Shown in pieces: positions 51,966 through 60,637 of a DNA stretch of 64,000 nucleotides (positions are counted from its first letter, which is position 1; the number at the start of each line of letters is the position of its first letter). The stretch is from JAJDOD01 sp050299835 (lineage in GTDB: Bacteria > Pseudomonadota > Alphaproteobacteria > Rhodobacterales > Rhodobacteraceae). Made by a program: the position numbers and the translations under genes. The stretch is from assembly GCA_050299835.1 (NCBI GenBank), contig JBNKWP010000011.1, positions 1-64,000 of the forward strand, given 5' to 3'. The notes below the pieces were generated by a model, which saw nothing but the letters and a program-made list of their open reading frames with translations, did no database searches and was not told where the DNA came from.

Positions 51966-53301
51966 CCAGGAGATGGAGGTTCGCCCCGAGCGCCTCGCGT
52001 GACTGTGACCCGCCAAGGCAAAGACGAACCTCATCGCCAGGTGTGATCCCGACGCTGAAAGCGTCCGACGGCATGATCCCGATCGGACATCCGGCCATCC
52101 GGGCGATGAGGTCTGCGCGGCCGATGCCCTCGGGCAGGGAGAGCCAGATGTTGAAGGCGTTCTCTGCCCCCTGAAAGTCGAAACCCTCAAGCACTTCGCG
52201 CGCAATGGCCTGCCTTGCAGAGGTTTCCGACCGGATGAAGCGCCTGATTTGGTCGGCGGTGCCGTCCTCGATCCATTGGGTTGCCAGCGCGGTGGAAATC
52301 GGCGAGGCCATGACGGCCTGCACCTTGAGCGCCTGCCCCAGCGAGTAAGCCAGTTTGGCCGTGGGCGCGACCGTGTAGGCCAGCCGCAGCCCGGCACCGA
52401 GACATTTCGCCAGCCCGCCGATGTGCCAGGTCAGGTCCGGTGCCGAGACGGCAATCGGCGCGGGCGCCTTTGCCGGGATGAAGCCATAGGCGTCGTCTTC
52501 GATCAAGGGCAGGCCGTGTTCGTCAAGTACTTCTGAAATGGCAAGCCGCCGGTCCGCAGGGATCGTCAGAGTGGTCGGGTTCTGCAATGTTGGGTTGAGG
52601 TACAGCGCCTTTGGGCGGTGTTGTTTGATCGCAGCAGAGAGCGCGTCAGGCAGGATGCCGTCGCGATCCATCTCGATCCCGATCAGTCTCAGGCCACGCC
52701 GACATGCGATGTTGCGGAAGCCGGGATAGGTGATTTGCTCGCACAAGACGCTGTCGCCGGGCTTGGTCAGGATGGTCAGGATGGCGCAGATCGTGCTGTG
52801 CGCCCCCGGCGAGATCACCAGCCGCGAGCTGCTGGGGATCATGCCGCGCAAGCCAAGCCAGGTCGACGCCGCTGCCTTGTCCTTGTCCGAGCCGGTCGAG
52901 GATTGATAGCGCAACAGCTGCAACAGGTTGGCCGAGACATAGTCCAGCCCGCCGCGCATGTCGGCGATCAGGCCCGGATCGGTGGGTTCGGGCGGCAGGT
53001 TCATCGACAGGTCTTCGTCGGCAAGACGCAAAGGATCGGGGCCGGTCATGGTCTCGGCCGGTTTCGCCACGAATGTACCGCGCCCCACATGGCTGGTGAG
53101 AAGGCCGCGTGACTGCGCTTCGGCATAACCGCGCGACACGGTGGTGAAGTCAATTCCCAGACGCTTGGCCAGTTGTCTTTGCGGGGGCAGGCGGTTGCCC
53201 GGTGACAGACGCCCGTCGCGGACATCCTGTTCGATGGCATCCGCAATCGCAATGTAGCGCGGCTTGCCGTTGGGCTCGGCCTGTGGCGTCCAGTCAATCA
53301 T
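51931..53301 (-). CDS. MocR-type regulator (GntR helix-turn-helix fused to an aminotransferase domain)
   Basis: 456 residues from this start. An N-terminal winged helix (GNRLPPQRQLAKRLGIDFTTVSRGYAEAQSRGLL, residues about 32-70) is followed by a fold-type I aminotransferase domain with PGAHSTICAI, EDDAYGFI and LAKCLGAGLR (PLP lysine). MocR proteins sense PLP or amino compounds and regulate adjacent vitamin B6, taurine or amine genes; none of these lies divergently here. The start at 53301 has GGAG eight bases before; 53313 is an alternative. The 3' end overlaps the DUF983 gene by 35 bases. Confidence 0.9.
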   Translation of the reverse strand: MIDWTPQAEPNGKPRYIAIADAIEQDVRDGRLSPGNRLPPQRQLAKRLGIDFTTVSRGYAEAQSRGLLTSHVGRGTFVAKPAETMTGPDPLRLADEDLSMNLPPEPTDPGLIADMRGGLDYVSANLLQLLRYQSSTGSDKDKAAASTWLGLRGMIPSSSRLVISPGAHSTICAILTILTKPGDSVLCEQITYPGFRNIACRRGLRLIGIEMDRDGILPDALSAAIKQHRPKALYLNPTLQNPTTLTIPADRRLAISEVLDEHGLPLIEDDAYGFIPAKAPAPIAVSAPDLTWHIGGLAKCLGAGLRLAYTVAPTAKLAYSLGQALKVQAVMASPISTALATQWIEDGTADQIRRFIRSETSARQAIAREVLEGFDFQGAENAFNIWLSLPEGIGRADLIARMAGCPIGIMPSDAFSVGITPGDEVRLCLGGSQSREALGANLHLLVNSLQHSAFLG

Positions 53302-53490
53302 GAAGGTCTCCATCGTCACGGCTTGATAGCCAACGATTCGCGGATATTGAAGTCGATTGTATGGATGGTGCGATGCGCTGCAGGTTTGCATCGGACTTGG
53401 TCCAGATCCCCATTCCAACTCGGCCGATGAGCCTGGCGCAGGCCGAGTTGCAAGATCAAGAACGCACAAATCGGAACAAATATTGAATGC

Positions 53491-53715
53491 ATGAAGGAAT
53501 TTCGAATGGTCACTTCAGTGCGGGGGGAAACGGGTTTGGCACATCGCTGCGGAACCGATGAACAGGAGACTCAACCCCCCGCAGTCGCAAAAGAAGCACA
53601 TGAAGACGCAGAAATGATTTTGGAGGACGTCAAAGCCGACGAAGCCGTGAAGTCGCTTGTGACCCTTCATACAGTTGCTTTAGAAGGGTCCATCGGTCTG
53701 GTTAATGTTTTTTAG
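53491..53715 (+). CDS. Small hypothetical protein, doubtful
   Basis: 74 codons encoding a charged protein with an acidic middle (HEDAEMILEDVKADEAV) and a hydrophobic end. I recognise no family. It lies in the gap before the MocR gene, in the opposite direction, without a strong ribosome site. It may not be real. Confidence 0.2.
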   Translation: MKEFRMVTSVRGETGLAHRCGTDEQETQPPAVAKEAHEDAEMILEDVKADEAVKSLVTLHTVALEGSIGLVNVF

Positions 53716-53815
53716 GCAATCCGCCTGCAACGAAAAGACTTCGGGACGTCGAACCTTCCCGTGTGACGCTGGGCATTCTGCGCGGTTTCCCGACGATGGT
53801 CATTCCGAAGATCAT
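53702..53815 (-). pseudogene. Short start of a truncated gene with ideal ribosome site
   Basis: On the minus strand AGGGAGGTAACC precedes an ATG, the best Shine-Dalgarno in the region, yet the frame ends after 37 codons (MIFGMTIVGKPRRMPSVT at its start). It follows the livF remnant directly. I read it as the first codons of the next gene of the broken operon, whose remainder was lost. Family not recognised. Confidence 0.3.
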
Positions 53816-53817
53816 GG

Positions 53818-54459
53818 TTACCTCCCTTGCTCCGGTTGCGTCTTGAGAGGAACACGGTACCCCACGGTCATGTCGAGGAACAGCTTGCGCCCTTCGGGCA
53901 CCAGCGCCAAACCGGATCCACGCGCAGATGGCTGGGCAAATGCGTAATGTCGGTGCCGCTCAGGTGCACGATCCCGGCCTTGACCGGGTTGGCGCCCGCC
54001 AGTGCCCGCAGAAGCGTTGTCTTGCCCGCGCCATTGGCGCCGACATGGGCAGGGATCTCTCCCTGTTCGACATTGAAGCTTACATCGTGCACGGCACGGA
54101 ATTGGCCATAGCGCACATCCAGATCGGTAACGCCTAGAATGCACATTCCGGCACCCCCGAGATAGGCCGAGACGACCTGCGCGTCGGACATGACCGTGTC
54201 CGTGTCGCCCTCGGCGATGATGCGGCCGGCATCCATGCAGACCAGCCGTTCGGCAACCTGCAGAAGAATGTGGACGACATATTCGATCCAGACGATGCCG
54301 ATGCCGCGCGCGTGCAGGCTGCGGATTGTGTCCACCAGTTCGGAGGCCTCGGCATCGGTCAGCCCGCCACCGATTTCGTCGAGCAACAGCAGGCGAGGCG
54401 AGGTGGCCAGCGCGCGCGAGTTCGAGCCGCTTGCGGTCCAGCAGGCCGGGACTTTGCAT
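53818..54459 (-). pseudogene. Decayed livG 3' end and livF 5' part with frameshifts
   Basis: Reading across two frames, the minus strand encodes the end of LivG (RKRLELARA, then LLLLDEIGGGLTDAE, IVWIEYVVHIL, MDAGRIIAEGD) followed by the beginning of LivF (LDVRYGQFRAVHDVSF, GANGAGKTTLLRALAGANP) and, in another frame again, LVPEGRKLFLDMTVG. One frameshift sits near 54418 in livG and another near 53890 in livF. Catalytic portions before and after are missing, so neither ATPase is functional. Confidence 0.8.
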
Positions 54460-54481
54460 GACACGACAAATCGATTGACTT

Positions 54482-55198
54482 GTGGCGACACAGGGAATGT
54501 CGGCAAGGATGTGGGATACATGGGAAGTCTGGCGCGAGCAATTGTGGTCGCGTTTCGTGCGACTGGAAAGTTCATGCGACGACGACGGCTTTTTGGGTCA
54601 TGTCAGCGAACCGGTGGCCAATTCCTGTCTGTTGTCGACCGTGCATTCGACGACACAGGTGAGCGAGCGCACTGCCGCTCACCTGCGCCTGCCGCGCGAA
54701 CGGCTTGCAGAGCGGCTGTCCAGCCTGAGTCGAGTGACCGCGCGACGTTTCAACGGTAGGGCGGAGGCGGGCATGTTGGCCACCGGCTTCATTCGCCAAA
54801 TGGTCCACAACGGAGCCAATCTGACCGACACAGACCTGCGCGACATGCAAACCGCCACAGCACAGATGCTGGCGACCGCGATGCAGCAATGCATGGAGGG
54901 ACCTCTCGACGCTCAATCCCAGCGGTTGGAGCAGATCAAGCGCAGACTTCATGCGCAACTGCGCGACCCCGATCTTGATTTTGACCAGATCGCATCAGAC
55001 GAGCGTTCCGCCAGCGATTTTGCTCCAGCGCGCGGTCGTGGGGCAGCGGGAATTGAGCGACGCTGCCCGCAAGGTCAGCATGCGGAACGTCGACTGAATC
55101 TTTTCCAGAAAACGGGCGAGGGCGGTCGCCTGGTGAACAAGTCAGACGGGGCTTCAGGCGGTTTCGTTGAGTGTGGCGAGAACAACGTCGCCGCCTGA
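54482..55198 (+). pseudogene. Broken AraC-family regulator (FeaR-like sensor domain)
   Basis: The open frame begins with a W-x3-W-R sensor pattern (WEVWREQLWSRFVRLES) and a strand set (FLGHVSEPVANSCLLSTVHSTTQVSERTAAH) like the AraC-binding-like domain of FeaR. It then jumps, apparently across a deletion, to the linker LPRERLAERLSSLSRVTARRFNGR. The C-terminal helix-turn-helix reads correctly only up to RDPDLDFDQIA and then loses the consensus. The gene is therefore likely inactive, and its end overlaps the DsbA-like gene. Confidence 0.55.
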
Positions 55199-55804
55199 AT
55201 ACAGGAGCTGGTTGCCAATGAGATGCGTGCCACGATCATCGCTGACGACCAGTTGCGGCACCCCGAGAATGCCAAGTTCTTGCATGATCCTTTGGCCCTC
55301 GGCGATCCGTTGGTCGGTCGCGGTGGCCAGGGCCGGATCGTCTTGGAGTGCGCTCAGCAGGCTCGCTTCGTCCAGTGCGCCATCCGCGATCCGCGCGCCG
55401 ATCCGCGCCACCACTTCTGGCCGTGACGTGTCCTGACCCTCGACATAACGGGCGGTCTGCGCCGTGTTCAGAAAGCGCGGGCCAAACGCCGGATCGATCC
55501 GGTCAAGCGCCACCAATGCGCGGGTCAGTGCAAGCGAAGACAAGACTCCGCCCGCAGCGCGCATGACGCCGGTATGGTAGGCGTCCGTAAAGGGCTGGCC
55601 GGTCAGTTCCTGAATCCGATCGTCGTGTGCGCGCGCATGATCCGCAATTGTGGAAACGGGCCGGGGCGCGGCAAAGAGGCCCATCGGCATCATCGTCAAA
55701 CGCACGCCGGGCGTCTCGGATAGATGTTTGATGGTCGGGGCGGCGGCATAGCACCAGCCACAGAGCGGATCGAACAGGTAGGTAAACTGGGTCTTGGCGT
55801 CCAT
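55154..55804 (-). CDS. DsbA-family thioredoxin-fold protein (FrnE-like), cytoplasmic
   Basis: 216 residues. The redox motif CGWC occurs near residue 15 (FDPLCGWCYAAAP), followed by a helical insert and the cis-proline strand GVPQLVV near residue 183. There is no signal peptide, so unlike DsbA it acts in the cytoplasm; FrnE-like proteins and hydroxychromene-carboxylate isomerases share this architecture. The start at 55804 is chosen since the fold begins there. It is not clearly tied to the neighbouring TRAP operon. Function unknown. Confidence 0.85.
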   Translation of the reverse strand: MDAKTQFTYLFDPLCGWCYAAAPTIKHLSETPGVRLTMMPMGLFAAPRPVSTIADHARAHDDRIQELTGQPFTDAYHTGVMRAAGGVLSSLALTRALVALDRIDPAFGPRFLNTAQTARYVEGQDTSRPEVVARIGARIADGALDEASLLSALQDDPALATATDQRIAEGQRIMQELGILGVPQLVVSDDRGTHLIGNQLLYSGGDVVLATLNETA

Positions 55805-55933
55805 CTGAGGTCCTTGTGGTGTCCGGTGCCTATTTGGGCTTTCGTGTTTCGGAGTCAAACAGCCAGCGGTGCTCATCATGGGCAAAATCGGCGGAGGTGT
55901 CGGTGACGCTCGACCGCAGTGCAGCGCATCGCC

Positions 55934-57376
55934 CTATGTATGCCGGACGACCGGGTCGATGACAGGCAGCGGTCCGGAGAGCGCTCTTTCAATCCGTGCG
56001 GCAGCAAACAATAGCCTGCGTTCGCCGCGCGGAGGACCGATGAGTTGCAGACCGACCGGTAGGCCGTCGTTGCTCAGACCGACAGGCAGTGACAGTGCCG
56101 GAAGACATGCTACCGTTGCTGGAAACGCATGGGCGAGCCAATCCATGTAGAAATCTAACTGGTGGCCACCGACCTCGGAAATCCACTCGACCTCCACGGG
56201 CTTGGGCATGCATCCCACAACCGGACAGGCGAGGACGTCGAAGCGGTCGAGCAGCTTACGCAGTTCGTGATAAATCCGCGTGCGCCCGGTCTGGGCATCC
56301 ACGATGTCATCCATAGTCAGGGCAAGGCCGCGGCGGACGTTATCCTCCAGCGTTGGTTTGAAGCCCGCGCGAATGTCCGGGTCGATGTCGCGCATCAAGC
56401 TGGCCCAAAGGATGCCGCGTAACGTGTAATAGGTGCGGGGCATATCCGGCAATTCGAGCGGCGGCGCGTCGACAATGTGCCCCTCGCGTGCGAGGCGGGA
56501 GATCGCTGTTTCGAGATAGCCGGCCATGTCCGGGTCGACCGGGCAATGGCCGCCGAAATCGGCGGACCAGGCGATCCGCACCGGTCCGTCCGCCTCATCG
56601 ACGGCGCGCTGATAAGAGCCATCGGGATCGGCCGGAAACGAGATCGGGTGGATCGGGTCGAAGCCGGACAGCGCATCCAGAAAGAGCGCGCAGTCCCGCA
56701 CGTTGCGCGCCATCGGACCTTGCGCTCCTTCTATGATGAAACCGGCTGTGTCCGGTCCGCCGCCAACACGACCGGGACTGGGCCGCAGCCCGACGACGCC
56801 GCAATATGCGGCTGGGGTGCGCAGGCTGCCACCATGATCCGAGCCGTGGCTCAGCCAGACCTGGCCAACGGCAAGCTGGGCCGCGGCACCGCCGGAGGAC
56901 CCGGCCGGATTCAGCCGCGTATCCCAGGGATTGCGGGTATTGCCAAAGACCGCGTTGAACGTGTTCGCACCGGCTCCGAATTCCGGCGTGTTGGTCTTGC
57001 CGACAACCAGACCGCCACGCCGTTCAAGTCGCTCGACCAGCGGATCGCTTGCCGCCGGCACATAGTCGGCAAGGCCCGGCGTGCCAAACGTGCAGCGCAC
57101 CCCCGCGACGGGCGTGAGGTCCTTGATCCCAAGCGGCAGGCCGGCAAGTGTCCGGATATCGTCCGTGTCCTGGCCTGTCGGCTGCGCCGCTGCGACGCGG
57201 GCGCGGTCGAAGCAGGTGGTTGGCATCGCATTGATCGCGGGATCAGTCTGGGCGTGGCGTTGTTCGGCCGCGTCGATCAGTTCGGCGGGCGATATCTCGC
57301 CGCGCCGAAGCATATCGACCACGGTAGACGCACTGAGCGCGCAGATTTCTGGGCCAGTATAGACGGGAGCGGTCAT
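55934..57376 (-). CDS. Amidase signature family enzyme
   Basis: 480 residues. The Ser-Ser-Lys catalytic set is visible: Lys85 in GIKDL, the AGSSGG loop at Ser160/161 and the nucleophile Ser184 in HGSDHGGSLRTP. The C-terminus ends LPVGLQLIGPP followed by the usual helix. Members hydrolyse small amides, ureas or carbamates. It is the last gene of the second GGT operon, after a hairpin, so it probably releases ammonia or an amine from the imported compound. An in-frame GTG at 57391 is an alternative start. Confidence 0.9.
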   Translation of the reverse strand: MTAPVYTGPEICALSASTVVDMLRRGEISPAELIDAAEQRHAQTDPAINAMPTTCFDRARVAAAQPTGQDTDDIRTLAGLPLGIKDLTPVAGVRCTFGTPGLADYVPAASDPLVERLERRGGLVVGKTNTPEFGAGANTFNAVFGNTRNPWDTRLNPAGSSGGAAAQLAVGQVWLSHGSDHGGSLRTPAAYCGVVGLRPSPGRVGGGPDTAGFIIEGAQGPMARNVRDCALFLDALSGFDPIHPISFPADPDGSYQRAVDEADGPVRIAWSADFGGHCPVDPDMAGYLETAISRLAREGHIVDAPPLELPDMPRTYYTLRGILWASLMRDIDPDIRAGFKPTLEDNVRRGLALTMDDIVDAQTGRTRIYHELRKLLDRFDVLACPVVGCMPKPVEVEWISEVGGHQLDFYMDWLAHAFPATVACLPALSLPVGLSNDGLPVGLQLIGPPRGERRLLFAAARIERALSGPLPVIDPVVRHT

Positions 57377-57417
57377 GGTGTCGTCCTGCACGAAAAGCCG
57401 CCAACCTGCAGGCCGGC

Positions 57418-57448
57418 GAAAAGCAGGGCCCGGCAGCGTGCCGGACCC
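57418..57448 (-). terminator. Hairpin after the Tat-type dctP gene
   Basis: On the minus strand GGGTCCGGCA pairs with TGCCGGGCCC around a CGC loop (one G-U wobble), followed by TGCTTTT. It starts ten bases past the dctP stop and before the amidase. Partial terminator or stabiliser. Confidence 0.6.
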
Positions 57449-57457
57449 TTTGCAAGC

Positions 57458-58540
57458 TTAGCCGAAATAGGGCTGCCGCTCGGCGGTGAAAGCCGCATCA
57501 TAGCTTGCCTTGTAGCCCGAGCATTGCGCGGCATAGCTGTAATAGGCATCGGCCAGGCGCTTGTGGAAGTCGCTCGTTTCCGCGACCTGGTTCATCGTCT
57601 CGCGCGACGCCTTGCGCAGTGCATCCCATACCTCGGTCGGCAATGTGCCGATAGTCAGGCTGTCATCCGCCTTGAAACGTTCGAAGGCCTGAAGATTGGC
57701 GTGCAAGGTATCCGCGGAGGACCGGTTCGCTTCGGCCTCCGAGACCGTCTCGACGATGGTGCGCTGCGCATCCGTCAGTGCGTCCCAGGCCGCCATGTTC
57801 ACGCCGAACTCGATGCCGCCATAAACATCGACGAATGTCGGCGTGTACATGTATTTCGCGACATTCTGGAAGCCAAAAGCCAGGTCGTTGGCAGGGCCGA
57901 CCCATTCCGCGCCGTCAAGCGTCCCCGATTGCAGGGCCGAGAAGATTTCGGACGGGGGGATCGAGATGGCGTTCATTCCGAGCCGCGAGAGCACCTGACC
58001 GCCGAGACCAGCGGCACGGAAGTTCAGCCCGCGCAGATCTTCGACGCTGCTGATCTCCTTCTTGAACCAGCCGAAGGTCTGCATGCCCGAGCCGCCACCG
58101 ATGAAGACCTGCAATCCGCGCGGATTGGTGAATTCGTTCAGCAATTCCTGGCCGCCGCCATAATACATCCAGGCGTGCATTTCGTCGAAGGTGAGGCCGA
58201 GGGGCACACCGGTGAAGAAAGCATGCGCGATGTCCCGGCCCGCGAACCACGACCCCGATCCGTGGTAGGCCTCGGCGGTGCCGCTTTCCACGGCCTCTTG
58301 CGTGCCGAAGGGCGGGACGAGTTCACCAACCCCGTAGACGGTGACGTTGATCTCGCCACCACTCATCTGGGTTATGCGTTCGGCCCAGCGTAGGGCCGAG
58401 ACACCGGGACCGGGCAGACCCTTGGGAACCGAGGTCACGAGCTTCCAATTGTGCTTCGCCTGAGCGCGGGCGATGACCGGGGCGCCGATGGCCAGCGGCG
58501 AGATCGCCGCGCCTTTCAAGATCTGTCTTCTTTTCAGCAT
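57458..58540 (-). CDS. dctP: TRAP transporter DctP-type solute-binding protein with Tat signal
   Basis: 360 residues. The leader MLKRRQILKGAAISPLAIG has the twin-arginine pattern and ends around ARAQ, so the protein is probably exported folded. The mature part shows GSGSWFAGRDIAHAFFTGVP and EDLRGLNFRAAGLGGQVLSRLG with the ligand-binding arginine. This matches the TakP/mannitol-type branch of DctP. It is placed after dctQ and dctM in the operon, unlike the usual leading position, and before the amidase. Confidence 0.92.
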   Translation of the reverse strand: MLKRRQILKGAAISPLAIGAPVIARAQAKHNWKLVTSVPKGLPGPGVSALRWAERITQMSGGEINVTVYGVGELVPPFGTQEAVESGTAEAYHGSGSWFAGRDIAHAFFTGVPLGLTFDEMHAWMYYGGGQELLNEFTNPRGLQVFIGGGSGMQTFGWFKKEISSVEDLRGLNFRAAGLGGQVLSRLGMNAISIPPSEIFSALQSGTLDGAEWVGPANDLAFGFQNVAKYMYTPTFVDVYGGIEFGVNMAAWDALTDAQRTIVETVSEAEANRSSADTLHANLQAFERFKADDSLTIGTLPTEVWDALRKASRETMNQVAETSDFHKRLADAYYSYAAQCSGYKASYDAAFTAERQPYFG

Positions 58541-58575
58541 TGTCTTTCCTCCAGGTTGAGTTCATTTTTTCTTGG

Positions 58576-60132
58576 TCAATTGTAAATGACCGATGGCAGC
58601 CAGGTGGCGATGCCCGGGATCAGCGCGACCACTACGAGCGCAAGCAGTTGGAGAAGCACGAAAGGCACGATGCCGCGATAGATGTGTGCGGTTGTCATCT
58701 CGGGCGGAGCGACCCGACGGAAGTAGAAGAGCGCGTAGCCGAAGGGCGGCGTCAGAAAGCTCATCTGCAGGTTCATGCTAATGAGGATCGCAAACCAAAC
58801 AGGATCGACGCCAAGCTCCATCAAGGGCGGTGCTGCAATCGGCACGACGATGAAGATGATCTCGACATATTCGATGATGAAGCCGAGCAGGAAAATGACG
58901 ACCATCGTAAAGAATATCGCAGTGGCCGTTCCGCCCGGAAGGTTTTGCAGGAAATCGCGCACCATTTCCTCGCCGTGGAAGCCACGGAACACCAGGGACA
59001 GCATTGTCGCCCCAAGCACGATCAACACCAGCATGGCGACCAGCGATGCCGTATCCCGCGCCACCGGCATGACCCGCCCTCTGCCATACTCCTGCCAAAG
59101 CGCCATGAGCGTTCCGGCGAAGACCGCGGCCAGTGCGACCACGGCAAGAATCGCCAGGAAGATGTTCGCCTGGGACCCTCCGGCAGCCTTGACGAGGACG
59201 AGAACCAACGCCGCCGGCAGCACCGAGACCATGAGCGCGGCCTTCCATCTTGGCAGGGCGCGGTCTTCAAAAGCGGCCATGACGAGCGCGCCAGCCGCGC
59301 CAAGCGCGGCACTTTCCGTGGCGGTGGCAACACCCATGAGTATGGAGCCCAGGACGAGCAGGATCAGGACGAGCGGCATGAGCAGGGACCGCATGACATA
59401 GGCACCCGTGAGCTTCTGTGCCGCCCCGTCTTCGTCGCGCAGCCGAACCGGTGGGCAACTGGCCGGACGCAGATATGCAATGATCAGAATGTAGGCGATG
59501 TACAAGCCGACCAGCAGCAGCCCCGGCAGCATGGCCCCGGCGAACAGGTCCCCGACCGTGACCGGCGTCGGGGCCCAGTCGCCCGCCGCGCGGCGCCCTG
59601 CCTGGTAGGCAGAGGAGATCTGGTCCGTCAGCAGGATCAGCAGGATTGACGGCGGAATGATCTGACCAAGTGAGCCTGACGCGCAGATGACGCCGGCCGT
59701 CAGGGGTTTGGAATATCCGGCTTGCAGCATCGCCGGTACAGCGATGAGACCAAGCATGAAGATTGTCGCGCCGATCACACCGGTCGATGCCGCAAGCAAG
59801 GCACCGACTGCGACGATGGCCACAGCCATGCCGCCATTGCGATCACCGAACAGGGCGGCGGCGGTCACCATCATGCGGCGCGCGATATCCGCTCGTTCCA
59901 GCAGGCCGCCCATGAGCACGAAGAGCGGCACGGAAAGGAAGATCGGGTTGGTCAGCAGCCCGAAGGCACGGGATGGAAACGCCGCCAGGATCGCCAGATC
60001 GAATGCACCGAAGAGTGACGCGATCATCGCCAGGACGGCAGGTACTCCGATCAGCACGAAGGCGACCGGTGCGGAGGACAGAATTCCCAAAAGCAGACAG
60101 ACGCCGAGCAGAACGAGGAATGCTTCATTCAT
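58576..60132 (-). CDS. dctM: TRAP transporter large permease subunit DctM (long type)
   Basis: 518 residues, about 80 longer than standard DctM because of extra segments in the middle (around residues 180-215 and 290-340). Typical loops: ALLAASTGVIGATIFMLGLIAVPAML near residue 80, ASGSLGQIIPPSILLILLTDQ near 123 and FLTPPFGYALFY near 470. Such long DctM proteins pair with Tat-type DctP. Starts within dctQ (eight-base overlap). Confidence 0.92.
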   Translation of the reverse strand: MNEAFLVLLGVCLLLGILSSAPVAFVLIGVPAVLAMIASLFGAFDLAILAAFPSRAFGLLTNPIFLSVPLFVLMGGLLERADIARRMMVTAAALFGDRNGGMAVAIVAVGALLAASTGVIGATIFMLGLIAVPAMLQAGYSKPLTAGVICASGSLGQIIPPSILLILLTDQISSAYQAGRRAAGDWAPTPVTVGDLFAGAMLPGLLLVGLYIAYILIIAYLRPASCPPVRLRDEDGAAQKLTGAYVMRSLLMPLVLILLVLGSILMGVATATESAALGAAGALVMAAFEDRALPRWKAALMVSVLPAALVLVLVKAAGGSQANIFLAILAVVALAAVFAGTLMALWQEYGRGRVMPVARDTASLVAMLVLIVLGATMLSLVFRGFHGEEMVRDFLQNLPGGTATAIFFTMVVIFLLGFIIEYVEIIFIVVPIAAPPLMELGVDPVWFAILISMNLQMSFLTPPFGYALFYFRRVAPPEMTTAHIYRGIVPFVLLQLLALVVVALIPGIATWLPSVIYN

Positions 60133-60634
60133 CGGTGTCCGGCTTTCCATATAGACCGGGACGCAGGCCGATACAAACCGCCGTAATCGCAAGTCCGGTA
60201 AAGATCAGCGTCACCAAAGTCTTGAGAAGAAAGTAGCCGGGCAGCCCGCCCATATTTGGAGAGGCCTCCAGGAGAGACCACGAGTTGCGGGTCAGCGGCC
60301 ACGATGTCCACGCTGCCCAGGCCATCGCCGGCAGGAAGAGACAGAGCAGCGCCACACGTTCGAGAAGCCTCTGCAGCCCGGCGGACATCCGGTCACGCAG
60401 AACATCGACGCGGACCCCACGATTCAGGGCGACAACGGTGACCATTGGAACCGAAACGATGACAAAGTTCAGGTATGTCAGCAGATCGGTGGCCCACGGC
60501 CAGCCCAGCGAGAACGCGTAGCGCAGTGCCACAACCAGAACCTGCAAGAGCAAAAGCGCCAGAACCGCAATCCCGCCAATATCCGTGAGAAGATCGAGAA
60601 ATCGGCGTGAAGGAGTTCTTTTCGACTCGCCCAT
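60125..60634 (-). CDS. dctQ: TRAP transporter small permease subunit DctQ
   Basis: 169 residues with four helices. LLQVLVVALRYAFSLGWPWATDLLTYLNF near residue 25 and the following MVTVVALNRGVRVDVLRDRM are conserved DctQ features. It overlaps dctM by eight bases and starts three bases after the GGT gene ends, so GGT and transporter are one operon. Confidence 0.9.
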   Translation of the reverse strand: MGESKRTPSRRFLDLLTDIGGIAVLALLLLQVLVVALRYAFSLGWPWATDLLTYLNFVIVSVPMVTVVALNRGVRVDVLRDRMSAGLQRLLERVALLCLFLPAMAWAAWTSWPLTRNSWSLLEASPNMGGLPGYFLLKTLVTLIFTGLAITAVCIGLRPGLYGKPDTDE

Positions 60635-60637
60635 CGT

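Noticed and set aside
56477..58393. A 638-codon open frame across the amidase and dctP genes
   Set aside because: Antisense shadow of two genes with complete catalytic and transport motifs; composition is arginine/glycine-rich and featureless.
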